64,000 bases of DNA, taken from Streptomyces huasconensis (GTDB taxonomy: Bacteria > Actinomycetota > Actinomycetes > Streptomycetales > Streptomycetaceae). The notes beneath the pieces are model-generated. The model was given only the letters and a program-made list of their open reading frames with translations. It had not been told where the DNA came from and did no database searches. Made by a program: the position numbers and the translations under genes. The DNA is taken from positions 22,677-86,676 of the forward strand of contig RBWT01000010.1 in assembly GCA_004010275.1 (NCBI GenBank). Direction: 5' to 3'. Shown one piece after another: positions 39,449 to 49,512 of this stretch (position 1 is the first letter of the stretch; each line of letters begins with the position of its first letter).

Positions 39449-39997
39449 GTGCTCGAAGAATGGGTGGTCATGCCCACCTGCCTGCCTCTCGTCGTCCGGC
39501 GCTGCCACATGTGCGCGTCGGAACGCTTCCGTCCGAACGGCAAGTTCCGCGTCAACGCGAACCACAAGCTGATCGACGCCTGGCTCCTGGTGCTCTGCAC
39601 CGCCTGCGGGGCCACGGCGAAACTCACCGTCCTGGAGCGGATGAACGTGCGCTCCGTACGGCCTGAGCTGCTGCACCGCATGCACGCCAACGACCCCGCG
39701 CTGGCGGGCGAGTTGCTCCAGGACCCGGTCGTACGGCGCCGTAACCGCGCCGCTCTCGACTGGAGCGACGCCTGGCGCCTCGACACCGGGGGACCGGTCC
39801 CCCGGGACCGCGAGGTGATCGACATAGCGGTCCGCTTCGTGGCGCGCATCCCTGTCCGGCCCGTGCGGCTGATCGCTGAAGGGTGCGGACTTTCGCGGGC
39901 CGAGGCCGAGCGGCTCGTGGAGGACGGGAAACTCGTCTCGGCGGTCCGGCTGAGCGGCAAGGTGACCGGCGACTTCACCTTCACGCTCAAACGCTGA
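39449..39997 (+). CDS. DUF1062 family protein
   Basis: This is a DUF1062 protein: CLPLVVRRCHMCASERFRPN and LCTACGATAKLTVLERMNVR hold two C-x2-C knuckles that probably bind zinc. A C-terminal S4-like region (LIAEGCGLSRAEAERLVEDG) follows. GTG 39449 (MLEEWVVMPTCL) is preferred because family homology begins near WVV; ATG 39470 is an alternative. Function unknown; RNA binding is possible from the S4 resemblance. Confidence 0.82.
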   Translation: MLEEWVVMPTCLPLVVRRCHMCASERFRPNGKFRVNANHKLIDAWLLVLCTACGATAKLTVLERMNVRSVRPELLHRMHANDPALAGELLQDPVVRRRNRAALDWSDAWRLDTGGPVPRDREVIDIAVRFVARIPVRPVRLIAEGCGLSRAEAERLVEDGKLVSAVRLSGKVTGDFTFTLKR

Positions 39998-40034
39998 GCC
40001 CTTCGGCCCCGGGCCTTGCGCGGTCACCGCCGGC

Positions 40035-40856
40035 TCAGGCGGCGGCCTTCTGCTGCTGGTCCACGAACTCCGTGACGGTACGGGCGAACAGCTCGGGCTG
40101 CTCGAAGGGCAGCGCATGGCCGCACTCCAGCTCCAGGAACTGCGCCCCGGCGATGGCGGCCGCCAACCTCCGCTGGTGGTGCGGCGGGACGATCAGATCC
40201 TGGGACCCGGACACGACCAGGGTGGGGGCGGTGATCCTGCCCAGTACCGCGGTGATGTCCACCCGGACGTTCACTTCGGACTGCCGGGCCATGCCGTCCG
40301 CGTCGAACAGCGCGTTGCACGCGGCCACGCTCTCCTCGAAGTCCTCGATCCGGCGCCCGGCCAGCGTCCTGGCCCCGAACGCCGTGACCTGGAGCGCCCG
40401 GGAGAACAGGTCCTTGTCGACGCGCAACAGCCGCTGCCACAGGTCGAACTGGAATTCCTGCCACGGGTCGGTCACCGCCCAGCCCGCGTGCAGGAAGAGG
40501 GAACGTATCCGCTCCGGTCGGGACGCGGCGGTGGCGGCCGCGACCGTCGCGCCCAGGGAGTGCCCCGCCAGGTGGAAGGTGTCCACGCCCGCCGCGTCCA
40601 CGGCGCCGAGTACTTGGGCGACCAGGTCGTCGACCGTCAACGGGCCCCCGGCGTCTCTGGTGGAGCCCGAGCCGGACAGCGTCGGGGCGACGATGGTGTA
40701 CCGGTCCTTGAGGGTGTCGATGACCGGACCCCAGTTGCCCTCGGGGGTGGCGCCGGTGCCGTGCACCAGCACCAGAGCCGGCCCCGAGCCGGTGACCAGG
40801 CAGTCGACTGCGCTGTCGCCACCGGAGATCGGGACGTGAACGGTCGTGTGTGTCAT
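40035..40856 (-). CDS. Alpha/beta-fold hydrolase
   Basis: ATG 40856 starts a 273-residue soluble hydrolase: VLVHGTGATPEGNWGPV (oxyanion His-Gly), LAGHSLGATVAAATA (nucleophile Ser near residue 100), acid residue in VVSGSQDLIVPPHHQ and catalytic His in LECGHALPFEQPE. There is no lid or signal. The sequence resembles non-specific esterases and 2-hydroxy-6-oxo-diene hydrolases. The neighbours do not define a pathway. Confidence 0.85.
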   Translation of the reverse strand: MTHTTVHVPISGGDSAVDCLVTGSGPALVLVHGTGATPEGNWGPVIDTLKDRYTIVAPTLSGSGSTRDAGGPLTVDDLVAQVLGAVDAAGVDTFHLAGHSLGATVAAATAASRPERIRSLFLHAGWAVTDPWQEFQFDLWQRLLRVDKDLFSRALQVTAFGARTLAGRRIEDFEESVAACNALFDADGMARQSEVNVRVDITAVLGRITAPTLVVSGSQDLIVPPHHQRRLAAAIAGAQFLELECGHALPFEQPELFARTVTEFVDQQQKAAA

Positions 40857-41281
40857 AGGGGTTGTGGCCTTTCGGAGGGCGGACGGGGGGCGGATCGGGC
40901 GATGTCGGCGGCGGCCGGGGCGCGGAGGGCGCGAGGCCTGTGCCGACCTGATGCATACGCCACCGACGGGCACGCCCAAACGTCAGCCGCGGGGGTCGCG
41001 TTGACAGGTGGGGGAGCGGGTGACTGTAATGGTGCTCGTGCCGCGTGGCGCCGACCAAAGAGCAGTGGGCAGGTCGGCGACCGGGCGAGCACCTTCACTC
41101 AAGGACGTCGCCGATGGACACGTCGTGAGTTCACACCGTTCGCGCCCGCGGGCTCGCGCCTGACCGCGCGCCTCCGCGCCGCGCCCCGGCCACGCCTCTC
41201 GCGCGTGGACCCTTCACCTTCCTCTCCCTTCACCGCGTACGACGCGGTACCGCACACCTCGTACGGAGACCTGACACCGTC
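40857..41281. other. Divergent intergenic region, 425 bases
   Basis: The left part is the promoter side of the alpha/beta hydrolase. On the + strand TTGACA (41001-41006) and TGTAAT (41025-41030), 18 bases apart, are a near-consensus vegetative promoter that would give the flavin/hemerythrin gene a long leader of about 245 bases. A short frame at 41029 contains PSLKDVADG, reminiscent of a LacI N-terminus, but it stops after 44 codons and is not called as a gene. Confidence 0.5.
41001..41030 (+). promoter_or_regulatory. Candidate housekeeping promoter upstream of the flavin/hemerythrin fusion gene
   Basis: TTGACA, 18-base spacer, TGTAAT. It is the best match to a sigma-70-type promoter in this part of the window. 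Confidence 0.55.
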
Positions 41282-42208
41282 ATGCCCACACCCACCACAT
41301 CCTTCAACCAAGCCGTCATCGAGGAGTTCCGCGCCAACGGCGGCAAGGTCGGCGGCCCCTTCGCGGGCGGCGCGCTCCTCCTGCTCACCACGACCGGAGC
41401 GAAGTCCGGCAAGGAACACACCACCCCGCTCGGCTTCGTCCGCGACGGCGGCCTGCTCCTGCTGGTCGGGTCGAACCTCGGTGGGCCGCGTCACCCCGAC
41501 TGGTACCACAACGTCCTCGCCCACCCCACCGTCGGCGTGGAGCTGGGCACCGAGGAGTTCCAGGCGATCGCCGTCCCCGCCGAGGGGGAGCGACGCGACC
41601 GGCTCTTCGCGCGGATCACGGCGGTCGAGCCCGGATACGGCGACTACCAGGCGCGGACCAGCCGCACCCTGCCCGTCGTCGTCCTGGAGCGACCCGCGCA
41701 CGAGGCCGCCATCCCCGCACAGGCGGGCAACTTCGCCGAGAAGATGCGGCAGGTGCACCTGTGGCTGCGCGGCCAGCTGCGGCACGTACGGGACGAGACC
41801 GACGCGTACTTCGCCGCGCGCGCCGCCCACCAGGGGCCAGGAGCGGCCCCGGAGCCGGGGCTCGGCCTCCAGATCCGGCAGCACTGCCTGGCGTTCTGCG
41901 ACGCCCTGGAGTTCCACCACACCAGCGAGGACGCACACCTTTTCCCGACGATGGCCGGTTACCACCCCGAGCTGCGCGAGACCTTCGACCGGCTCGCGGC
42001 GGAACACCGGACGGTCGCTCGCATCCAGGGTGAACTGGCCGCACTCCTCGCGGACGTCGGCGGCGACGCCGACCCGGAGCGATTCCGTACGCAACTGGCG
42101 CGTATGTCAGATGAGTTGATCCGTCACCTCGATTACGAGGAGGAGGCGCTCCTGCCGATCCTGGCCGAACTGCCGTGGCCGCCCGGTCCGCCCGCGGGTG
42201 TCAAGTAG
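41282..42208 (+). CDS. Fusion of F420/flavin-dependent nitroreductase (DDN-like) and hemerythrin domain
   Basis: Residues about 1-135 form a deazaflavin-dependent nitroreductase (DDN/split beta-barrel) domain: GGKVGGPFAGGALLLLTTTG, SGKEHTTPLGFV, HPDWYHNVLAHPTVGVELG. Residues about 150-300 form a hemerythrin-like four-helix domain with iron-ligand residues: His in VHLWLRGQLRHVRDE, EFHHTSEDAHLFP, AEHRTVARI and HLDYEEEALLP. DDN proteins use F420H2, and hemerythrin domains sense oxygen, NO or iron. One polypeptide joining the two suggests redox chemistry gated by oxygen or NO. The stop overlaps the convergent ligase by eight bases. Confidence 0.88.
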   Translation: MPTPTTSFNQAVIEEFRANGGKVGGPFAGGALLLLTTTGAKSGKEHTTPLGFVRDGGLLLLVGSNLGGPRHPDWYHNVLAHPTVGVELGTEEFQAIAVPAEGERRDRLFARITAVEPGYGDYQARTSRTLPVVVLERPAHEAAIPAQAGNFAEKMRQVHLWLRGQLRHVRDETDAYFAARAAHQGPGAAPEPGLGLQIRQHCLAFCDALEFHHTSEDAHLFPTMAGYHPELRETFDRLAAEHRTVARIQGELAALLADVGGDADPERFRTQLARMSDELIRHLDYEEEALLPILAELPWPPGPPAGVK

Positions 42209-43364
42209 CCGCTGTCCGTTCGGAGCCGGGCAGCAGTGGCCCCCGTGCGGGGTCCGGTGTCAGGCCCGCGGCGGTGCGGGTGGCCAGGTCGTCGACGACG
42301 TCGAGCAGCTGCCCGCACGGGCGTGGACGGAGCGCTGACGTTCGGCGCCGCCGCCGTGCGTGACGAGATGCCGCAAGGCCGCGGTCAGCCGCGGGAGTTC
42401 ACCGTGCTCCGCCAGCGCGGGCCGGGCGTGCTCCAGCAGGCGGCGGACCTGGAGTGTGGTCGGCACCAGCCGGCTGGTCCGCGGGTCGAGGCTCTGCCCG
42501 GTCAGCCCGTCGCGGGCACACCGCCAGCACGCCGCGCTCAGCAGCGCTTCGTCCATGGCGGGCCCGGGGTCGCCGCGCCGTACCCGTTCCAGCGCGCGGA
42601 CGACCAGCGCCCGCACGAGGACGGCGAAGACCGCCGCTTCCTCGACGCTCGTGGGGACGTCCATCGCCCTGATCTCGACGGTGGGCAGGTGCGCGCACGG
42701 CGCGTACGTCCCAGTACAGCGAGCGTTCGCCCCGGGTCGCGCCGGTCTCCTGGAGGGAGGCCGCGAGCGCGTCGTAGTGCGCGGCCGAGGAGAAGTACGG
42801 GGGTGGGCCCGCCACCGGCCATCGCGCGGCTCCCAGGGTCCGCCAGCTGCAGTAACCGCTGTCCCGCTCCTCCCAGAAGGGGGAGTTCGCCGCCAGCGCC
42901 ACCAGGACGGGCAGCCACGGCCGCAGATGGTTGCTGACCAGGACGGCATGCTCCCGGTCCGGGACCTGGACGTGTACGTGGAGCCCGCAGAAGACGAAGG
43001 TGTCGTACAGGGAGCGGAACATCTCGAACTGGGGGAGGTAGTGGGGGTCGCCGCTGAGCGGTATCGGCGTCCGCACACCCAGCAGCGGTGTCCCGGAGGC
43101 CAGGGGGCGCAGGCCCTCCTGTGCCGCGGCGGTGACGACGGCCGAGCGCACCCGCCGCAGTTCGTGACGCAGCTCGCCCAGCGCCCCGCAGGGCGGTGTC
43201 TTGCCCTCCACCTGGTACCGGGACGCCTCACCGGTCACCAGGTCCCCGAGCACCGGCTTGGCGCGGGCCAGGATGCGGGGCGCCGCCGCGACCACCGTGC
43301 GCTGCGAGGCGTCGACGAGGAAGTACTCCTCCTCGACACCGACGGTGGGGAAGTGGTCCGCCAT
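42201..43364 (-). CDS. YbdK-type glutamate-cysteine ligase family protein (GCS2; frameshifts)
   Basis: ATG 43364 starts MADHFPTVGVEEEYFLVDAS, where the VGVEEEYFLVD signature is the GCS2 nucleotide/metal site. CGLHVHVQVPDREHAV and the WDVR/CAHLPTVEIRAMD block are conserved. Indels near 42685 and 42325 break the frame; the last frame gives GQLLDVVDDLATRTAAGL and TGA at 42201-42203. The restored length of about 388 residues is normal. These enzymes make gamma-glutamyl bonds weakly, and many paralogues in Streptomyces ligate amines or amino acids to unknown partners. Confidence 0.85.
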
Positions 43365-43514
43365 GCGTCGTGTCCTTCCGCCGACGTGAGCGAGGCATGC
43401 CTGGCCCCCCTGCCACCTTCCTCGCCCGATGGACCGGCAGCGAGCCCGGCGCGTCCGGGAGCATGACGCGCCCCGGCCGCGGGGGCACTCCAGGATGCCA
43501 GCGCCGGGCCGGGT

Positions 43515-44567
43515 TCACACGTCTCGTACCGGCCCCGTGCTCTCCCGCTCGATGAGCCGCGGCAGCGGCACCTGGACCGTCGCCGCGGGCCCGTCGTCCA
43601 GGAGGGCGAGCAGCTCCCGGGCGGCCGTGCGGCCGAACGCGACGGTGTCCCGGGACAGGGCCGTCAGCCACGGGTGCACCATGCGGCAGAGCGCCGAGTC
43701 CTCCCAGGCCACGACCGACACGTCGGCCGGCACGCCGAAGCCGAGGGAGGACGCGGCGGCGACCCCGGCCACGGCCATCACGTCGTTGTCGTACACCAGG
43801 GCCGTCGGCGGTTCGGCGGAGCGCAGGACGCGGCGGGTCACGGCGGCGCCCTCCGCGTCGGAGTAGTCGGTCGTCACCGAGCGCACGCCGGACAGGCCGC
43901 GGCTCGCCGCCTCGGCACGCAGGGTGCGCATGCGGCGCTCGGTGAGCGCGAGCCCCTTCATGCCCGCGATGTGCACGATGCGGCGGTGGCCGAGCGCGTG
44001 CAGGTGGCCGACGACCGACGCCATCGCCCCCGCGTCGTCCACCCACACCGTCGACAGACCCGGCGGGCCCGCCTGCGGGTCCGGTACGCCGCCCGTCACC
44101 ACGGCGGGCAGCCCCAGTTCGTCCAGGAGCGCCGGCCGGGGGTCGTCCGTACGCGGGTCGACCACCAGGACGCCGTCGACCCGGTGCTCGGCCCACCAGC
44201 GGCGGTAGACCGCGCACTCGGCGGCCACGTCCTCCACCACCTGGAAGAGCAGCCCCAAGTGCCGCTCGGCGAGCACCTCCTGGACGCCGGAGATGAGCTG
44301 CAGGAAGAACGAGTCGACGCCCAGCGTCGCCGCCGGCCGCGCCACGACCAGGCCGACCGTGGCCGAGCCTTCGCCCGACAGGGCGCGCGCCGCCGTACTG
44401 GGCCGCCAGCCGAGCTGCTCCGCGACCCTGCGCACCCGGTCACGGGTGATCTCGGAGACACCGGGCCGGTCGTTGAGCGCGAAGGAGACGGCGCTCTCGG
44501 AGACCCCGGCGCGGCGCGCGATGTCCTTCATGGTCGGCCGGCGTGCCGGTGACCGCTTGCCTTGCAC
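43515..44567 (-). CDS. LacI-family transcriptional regulator of the mannoside locus
   Basis: The 350-residue protein has an N-terminal HTH (MKDIARRAGVSESAVSFALN), a hinge (RPSTAARALSGEGSATVGLV) and a periplasmic-binding-protein-like sensor domain (VDGVLVVDPRTDD, HRRIVHIAGMKG). ATG 44567 is used, with an internal ATG at the HTH. It is divergent from the ABC transporter gene. Two near-palindromes, CTAAAGCGCTTGAG and CTAAAGCGCATTAG, lie in the gap and fit LacI operators. The inducer is likely a manno-oligosaccharide, judged from the mannosidases downstream. Confidence 0.92.
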   Translation of the reverse strand: MQGKRSPARRPTMKDIARRAGVSESAVSFALNDRPGVSEITRDRVRRVAEQLGWRPSTAARALSGEGSATVGLVVARPAATLGVDSFFLQLISGVQEVLAERHLGLLFQVVEDVAAECAVYRRWWAEHRVDGVLVVDPRTDDPRPALLDELGLPAVVTGGVPDPQAGPPGLSTVWVDDAGAMASVVGHLHALGHRRIVHIAGMKGLALTERRMRTLRAEAASRGLSGVRSVTTDYSDAEGAAVTRRVLRSAEPPTALVYDNDVMAVAGVAAASSLGFGVPADVSVVAWEDSALCRMVHPWLTALSRDTVAFGRTAARELLALLDDGPAATVQVPLPRLIERESTGPVRDV

Positions 44568-44619
44568 CCGTAGCCCCTTTCCTGAGAGCCCTTCCCGGGC
44601 CCCTTTCCCGGCGCCGCAC

Positions 44620-44657
44620 CTAAAGCGCTTGAGCGGTCAGACCCTAAAGCGCATTAG
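44620..44657 (+). promoter_or_regulatory. Paired LacI-type operators
   Basis: CTAAAGCGCTTGAG (44620-44633) and CTAAAGCGCATTAG (44644-44657) each differ by one base from the perfect palindrome CTAAAGCGCTTTAG. Their centres are 24 bases apart, and they sit 53 bases upstream of the LacI start, in the gap shared with the transporter gene. Confidence 0.8.
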
Positions 44658-44858
44658 TCGTTCACCGCAAGAGCCGTAACGCACCCTCCTGACCTGCGTG
44701 TTGGTGGGTGTGTCGGAAGAAGTCCGCCCCCGATTCCCCGAATCCATTGACTTTCCGCCACGGTTGGATGCAGGGTCGGCCTCGGCGTGGACTGCCCGGC
44801 TCGGACGGCCGCAGTCACCGCCGTCTCACGCTGGGCCGAGCAAAGGAGCCGTTTCACC

Positions 44859-46158
44859 GTGCGTATCTCCCGTATCCCCCGCAGAGCGGTCGCCGCGGGC
44901 GCCGTCCTCGCTGTCCTGCTGCCGCTGAGCGCCTGTGGCGACGGAGGTGACGGCGGCGGCTCCACGGACGCGTCGGGCAAGATCGAAGGCGAGATCACCT
45001 TCCAGACCTGGAACCTGAAGGCGAACTTCAAGCCCTACTTCGAAGGCCTCGTCGCCGAGTTCGAGAAGAAGTACCCCGGCACCGACGTCAAGTGGGTCGA
45101 CCAGCCCGGCGAGGGCTACGCCGACAAGATCAGCGCGGACGCCGCCGCGGGCACGCTGCCCGACGTCGTGAACGTCTCGCCCGACCTCGTCGCCCCGCTC
45201 GCCAAGGCCGCGCCTCGCGCTCGACCTCGACAAGGCCGCGGGCAAGTACGAGAAGGAGTACCTCCCCGGGGCCTGGAAGAGCCACCAGATACCGGGCGCG
45301 GAAGGGACGTACGCCTTCCCCTGGTACCTGAACACCGGGCCGCTCTTCTACAACAAGCGCCTCTTCAAGGACGCGGGCCTCGACGAGAACAAGCCCCCGA
45401 AGACGTACGACCAGCTCTTCGACCAGGCCCTGCGGCTGGCGGAGAAGAGCGACGGGAAGATCGCCACGCTCGCCAACGTCCCCACCATCGAGGACTTCGG
45501 ACGCTACGGCGTCCCGCTGATGAACAAGGAAGGCACCGGCTTCACCTTCAACGACGCCAAGGGCGTCGAACTCCTCACCAAGTACAAGGAGTTGTACGAC
45601 GCGAAGGCGCTGGACGGGCAGGCGCTGACCGCGACACCGGAGTCGACCGGGAAGAAGTTCCTCACCGAGGCCGTCGCCATGAACCCCGGCAGCGCGCTGG
45701 ACCTGGAGAAGTTCAAGAAGGACGCGCCGAAGCTCTACAAGAACATCGGCATCACCCCGCAGATCAGCAACACCGGCAAGGACAACATGTACGTGATGGG
45801 CGTGATGGTGAACGCCCGCACCAAGCAGACGCCGGCCGCCGTCGCCTTCGCGCACTTCGTCACCGACGCCAAGCACCAGATGGAGTTCGCCAAGCAGGTC
45901 GCGATCTTCCCGAGCACCCAGGGCTCCCTCGACGACCCGTACTTCACCAAGCAGGACGGCAAGGAGGAGACGCGGGTCCGCGTCGCCGCCGCCAAGTCCA
46001 TCAAGACGGCGGTGAACTACACGCCCGTGCTCTTCAGCGAGCAGATGAAGGTCGAGCTGCGCAACTCCGTCGCCAAGGCGCTGCAAGGCAAGGAGAGCCC
46101 CGAGGAAGCGCTTGACAACGCTGTCAAGAACTGCGACCGGCTGCTGAAGCAGAGCTGA
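44859..46158 (+). CDS. Sugar ABC transporter substrate-binding lipoprotein (frameshift)
   Basis: GTG 44859 follows AAAGGAGCC. A lipoprotein signal (RRAVAAGAVLAVLLPLSACG) is followed by an extracellular family 1 binding protein: GEITFQTWNLKANFKPYFEG, DAAAGTLPDVVNVSPDLVAP, YAFPWYLNTGPLFYNKRLF, VMGVMVNARTKQTPAAVAFA. An indel near 45215, after LAKA, breaks the frame; it resumes at ALDLDKAAGKYEKEY. Ligand is probably a manno-oligosaccharide, inferred from the enzymes in the same operon. Confidence 0.9.
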
Positions 46159-46225
46159 GCGCCCGCGCCGTGCCGCCGAGCCGCGCCGTGCCGAGCCGTG
46201 AAGCCATGACCAGGGAACGCCAGCC

Positions 46226-47184
46226 ATGAAGACCAGCACCGCCACCAGAACCCCGGGCGCGGGCCGCGCCGCCGCCTCCCCGGGCGGCCGGACCGCCGCC
46301 CGGGGACCCGCCAAGATCAGGCGACAACTGCCCACCAGCCCCTGGCTGTTCGCCGCCCCGGGGCTCGCGATCGTCGCCGTCTTCATCCTCTATCCGTTCG
46401 TCAGCACGCTCAACAACGCCTTCACCGACAAAAGGACGTTGGTCCCCGGCGAATACGTGGGACTGGCCAACTTCCGTGAGCTGCTGCACGACGACATGTT
46501 CTGGATCGGCCTGCGCAACAGCACGCTGTACGTCCTCGTGGTCGTCCCCGCGCTCGTCCTGCTGCCGCTGCTCCTCGCGATGCTCGTCCAGAAGCACATC
46601 CCCGGCATCACCTTCTTCCGGTCCGCCTTCTACACCCCGGTGGTCGCCTCCATCGTCGTGGTCGGCCTGATCTGGGTGTGGATGCTCGACGAACGCGGCC
46701 TGGTCAACGCGGTGTTGGAGGCGGTGGGCGTCGGCAAGGCCGGCTTCCTCAGCGACCAGTGGCTGCTGCTGTTCAGCGCCATGGCCGTCACGGTCTGGAA
46801 AGGCCTCGGCTACTACATGATCATCTACCTCGCGGCCCTCGCCAACGTGCCACGCGAACTGCACGAGGCCGCGGCGGTCGACGGCGCGGGGGCGGTGCGC
46901 CGCTTCTTCAGCGTCACCGTGCCCGCCGTGCGCTCCACCATGGTGCTCGTCGGCGCGCTCTCCTCGGTCGCCGCCTTCAAGGTGTTCTCCGAGGTCTATC
47001 TGATGGCGGGCCCGCCGGCGGCCCCGCGGGCGAGGACACCACGCTGGTGATGCTGGTGCAGCGCACGGGCACCGGCCTCACCGGACGCGTCGGCTACGCC
47101 TCGGCCATCTCCGTCGTCGTCTTCGTCGTCACCGTCGCGCTCATGCTGCTCGTGCTGCGGGCGGACCGGAAGGAGGACGCGTGA
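46226..47184 (+). CDS. Sugar ABC transporter permease, MalF type (C-terminal frameshift)
   Basis: ATG 46226 starts a permease with a long polar N-terminus, six TM helices and the EAA motif in LANVPRELHEAAAVDGAGAV. The frame breaks near 47022 after SEVYLMAGPP; the next frame gives GEDTTLVMLVQRTGTGL, the last TM helix and RADRKEDA, with a TGA that overlaps the next start by four bases. It pairs with the next permease. The MsiK-type ATPase is not encoded in the operon, as is usual in Streptomyces. Confidence 0.9.
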
Positions 47185-48071
47185 GCACCGCGAAGAGCAG
47201 TGTCCGTGAGCGCCGTCGGCCACGGATCACCGACGAGAACGGCCGCCGGATGCCGCTGTGGGAGATCGTCCTGCGCTACGGACTCCTCCTCGCCGTACTG
47301 GCGTTGATGATCGGCCCGTTCCTCTGGCAGCTGTCCACGTCCCTCAAGGGGCCGCACGAGGACATCTTCAGCTCCCCGCCGAAGTTCCTGCCCTCCGACC
47401 CGACCCTGCACAACTACGAACGGGTCGCCGACACCATCCCCGTCTGGGACTACGCCCTCAACTCCCTGAAGGTGGCCGCCGCCAACGTCGTCACCAACTG
47501 CGTCGGCGCCGCCCTCGCCGGCTACGCGCTGGCCCGCCTGCGCTACCGCGGCCGCAAGGCGGCCACCCTCGTCTTCATCCTGGCCATGCTGGTGCCCGTC
47601 GAAGGCATCATCATCGCCCAGTTCACGACCATGCGGGAGCTGGGCCTGAACAACACCCTCATCGGTGTGCTGCTGCCCGGCTGTGTCTCCGCGCTCAACG
47701 TCCTGCTGATGCGCAACGCCTTCCTCAACGTGCCCTACGAGATCGAGGAAGCCGCCTTCGTGGACGGCGCGAACGTCTGGCAGCGGTTCGTCCGGATCGC
47801 GCTGCCCGCCGTCAAGGGCACCCTCGCGGTCGTGGCGATCTTCGCCTTCATGGGTGCCTGGGACGACTTCCTGTGGCCGCTGATCGTGCTCAGCGACCCC
47901 GAGCGCTTCACCCTCACCATCGGCCTGAACTACCTGCACGGCACCTTCGCCAACGACGAACGCCTCGTCGCCGCGGGCACGGTCATCGCCGTGCTCCCGC
48001 TGATCGTCCTCTTCGCCTGCCTCCAGCGGTACTTCTTCCGCGGCGTCGGCGAAGGCGCGGTCAAGGGCTGA
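47181..48071 (+). CDS. Sugar ABC transporter permease, MalG type
   Basis: GTG 47181 overlaps the previous stop. The 296-residue inner-membrane protein has six TM helices, the N-terminal PFLWQLSTSLKGPHEDIF segment and the EAA motif in NVPYEIEEAAFVDGANVWQ. It is translationally coupled to the MalF-type partner. Confidence 0.92.
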   Translation: MSTAKSSVRERRRPRITDENGRRMPLWEIVLRYGLLLAVLALMIGPFLWQLSTSLKGPHEDIFSSPPKFLPSDPTLHNYERVADTIPVWDYALNSLKVAAANVVTNCVGAALAGYALARLRYRGRKAATLVFILAMLVPVEGIIIAQFTTMRELGLNNTLIGVLLPGCVSALNVLLMRNAFLNVPYEIEEAAFVDGANVWQRFVRIALPAVKGTLAVVAIFAFMGAWDDFLWPLIVLSDPERFTLTIGLNYLHGTFANDERLVAAGTVIAVLPLIVLFACLQRYFFRGVGEGAVKG

Positions 48072-48135
48072 TGCCACGCGGCGCCCGCCGTGTCCGTGCG
48101 GCGCCACCCCGAACTTCCGAGAACCAGGATTCGCA

Positions 48136-49428
48136 TTGCCTCTCGCATCGCCTTCCGCATCGCCCTCGGCGCCGCCTTCTGGCGCGCGGCCTCCGGGCAC
48201 GCCGCGCTTCGGCGCCAACTACACGCCCGCCCACGGATGGTTCCACCACTGGCTCGACTTCGACCTCGACGCCGTGCGCGCCGACCTCGACGCCGTCGCC
48301 GCACTCGGCCTCGACCATGTGCGGGTCTTCCCCATCTGGCCGTACTTCCAGCCCAACCGCACCCTCATCCGGCCCCGCGCCGTCGAGCAGCTCGTCCAGC
48401 TCGCCGACGCCGCCGCCGAGCGCGGCCTCGACGTCAACGTCGACGGGCTCCAGGGCCACCTGTCCAGCTTCGACTTCCTGCCCGCCTGGACGCAGACCTG
48501 GCACCGGCGGAACCTCTTCACCGACCCGGACGTCGTCGCCGGGCAGGCCGCCTACCTGCGGACGCTCGCCGCCGCCCTCGCCGACCGGCCGAACTTCATC
48601 GGCATGACCATCGGCAACGAGATCAACCAGTTCTCGGCCGGGCCGCACCCCGACCCCGACCGCATCACCGAGGAGCAGGCCGAGACCTGGCTGCGCACCG
48701 TACTGGCCGCCTGCGAGGAGGGCGCCCCCGGCAGGCTCCACCTGCACGCCGAGTACGACGCCGCCTGGTACCAGGCCGACCAGCCCTTCACCCCCGGGCA
48801 GGCCGCCCGGTTCGGCGCCATGACCGCCGTGCACTCCTGGGTCTTCAACGGCACCGCCCAGCGCCACGGACGCACCGGCACCGCCACCCGCGCCCACGCC
48901 GCGTACCTCATCGAGCTGTCCAAGGCCTGGGCGCTCGACCCGCACCGCCCCGTCTGGCTCCAGGAGGTCGGCGCGCCCGCGCCGCTGATCCCCGCCGAGC
49001 ACGCCGCCGCCTTCACCGAGGAGACGGTCGAGGCCGCGCTCGACTGCCAGGACGTGTGGGGCGTGACGTGGTGGTGCTCCCACGACGTCTCACGCGACCT
49101 CGCGGACTTCCCCGAACTGGAGTACAGCCTCGGCCTGTTGACCAACGACGGGCAGGTCAAGCCCGCGGGCGCGGCGCTGGCCCGCGTCGCGAAGGAGTGG
49201 CGTGGCCGTACGTACGCGCCGGCGCCCCGGACCACGGCGGTGGTCGTGGACGACGCCATGGAGCGGCGCGCGGAGTGCGCGCCCGGGGGAGCCGTCTTCG
49301 AGGCGTTCGCCCGCCTCACGCGGGACGGTGTCCGGCCGGCAGCCGTCCTGGCAAGCCGGACCGCGGACGCGGAGCATCTCGCCGCGCGGGGCATCACGGA
49401 AGTGGTGACGCCGGAGGAGGTCCGCTAG
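48136..49428 (+). CDS. GH5-like glycoside hydrolase, probable beta-mannosidase
   Basis: The TTG start at 48136 follows an AGGA-containing sequence. The protein is a (beta/alpha)8 hydrolase: RFGANYTPAHGWFHHWLDFD, HVRVFPIWPYFQPN, the acid/base Glu in MTIGNEINQFSAG and the nucleophile Glu in VWLQEVGAP. The combination with HSWVFNGTAQ and WCSHDVSRDL resembles GH5-type mannosidases of Streptomyces. It has no signal peptide, so it hydrolyses imported oligosaccharides. The C-terminal 60 residues form an additional domain. Confidence 0.82.
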   Translation: MPLASPSASPSAPPSGARPPGTPRFGANYTPAHGWFHHWLDFDLDAVRADLDAVAALGLDHVRVFPIWPYFQPNRTLIRPRAVEQLVQLADAAAERGLDVNVDGLQGHLSSFDFLPAWTQTWHRRNLFTDPDVVAGQAAYLRTLAAALADRPNFIGMTIGNEINQFSAGPHPDPDRITEEQAETWLRTVLAACEEGAPGRLHLHAEYDAAWYQADQPFTPGQAARFGAMTAVHSWVFNGTAQRHGRTGTATRAHAAYLIELSKAWALDPHRPVWLQEVGAPAPLIPAEHAAAFTEETVEAALDCQDVWGVTWWCSHDVSRDLADFPELEYSLGLLTNDGQVKPAGAALARVAKEWRGRTYAPAPRTTAVVVDDAMERRAECAPGGAVFEAFARLTRDGVRPAAVLASRTADAEHLAARGITEVVTPEEVR

Positions 49429-49512
49429 GCCGGCACGACGTCCGTAGACCGCGCTGCGCGCTCGTCCCCGATCGCCGGACGGGCTCACACTTTCCACCCC
49501 CGGGAGATTCTC

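Noticed and set aside
41029..41163. Short frame with PSLKDVADG resembling the N-terminus of a LacI regulator
   Set aside because: Only nine residues match, the helix-turn-helix does not continue in any frame, and the ATG overlaps a promoter -10 element; chance similarity is likely.
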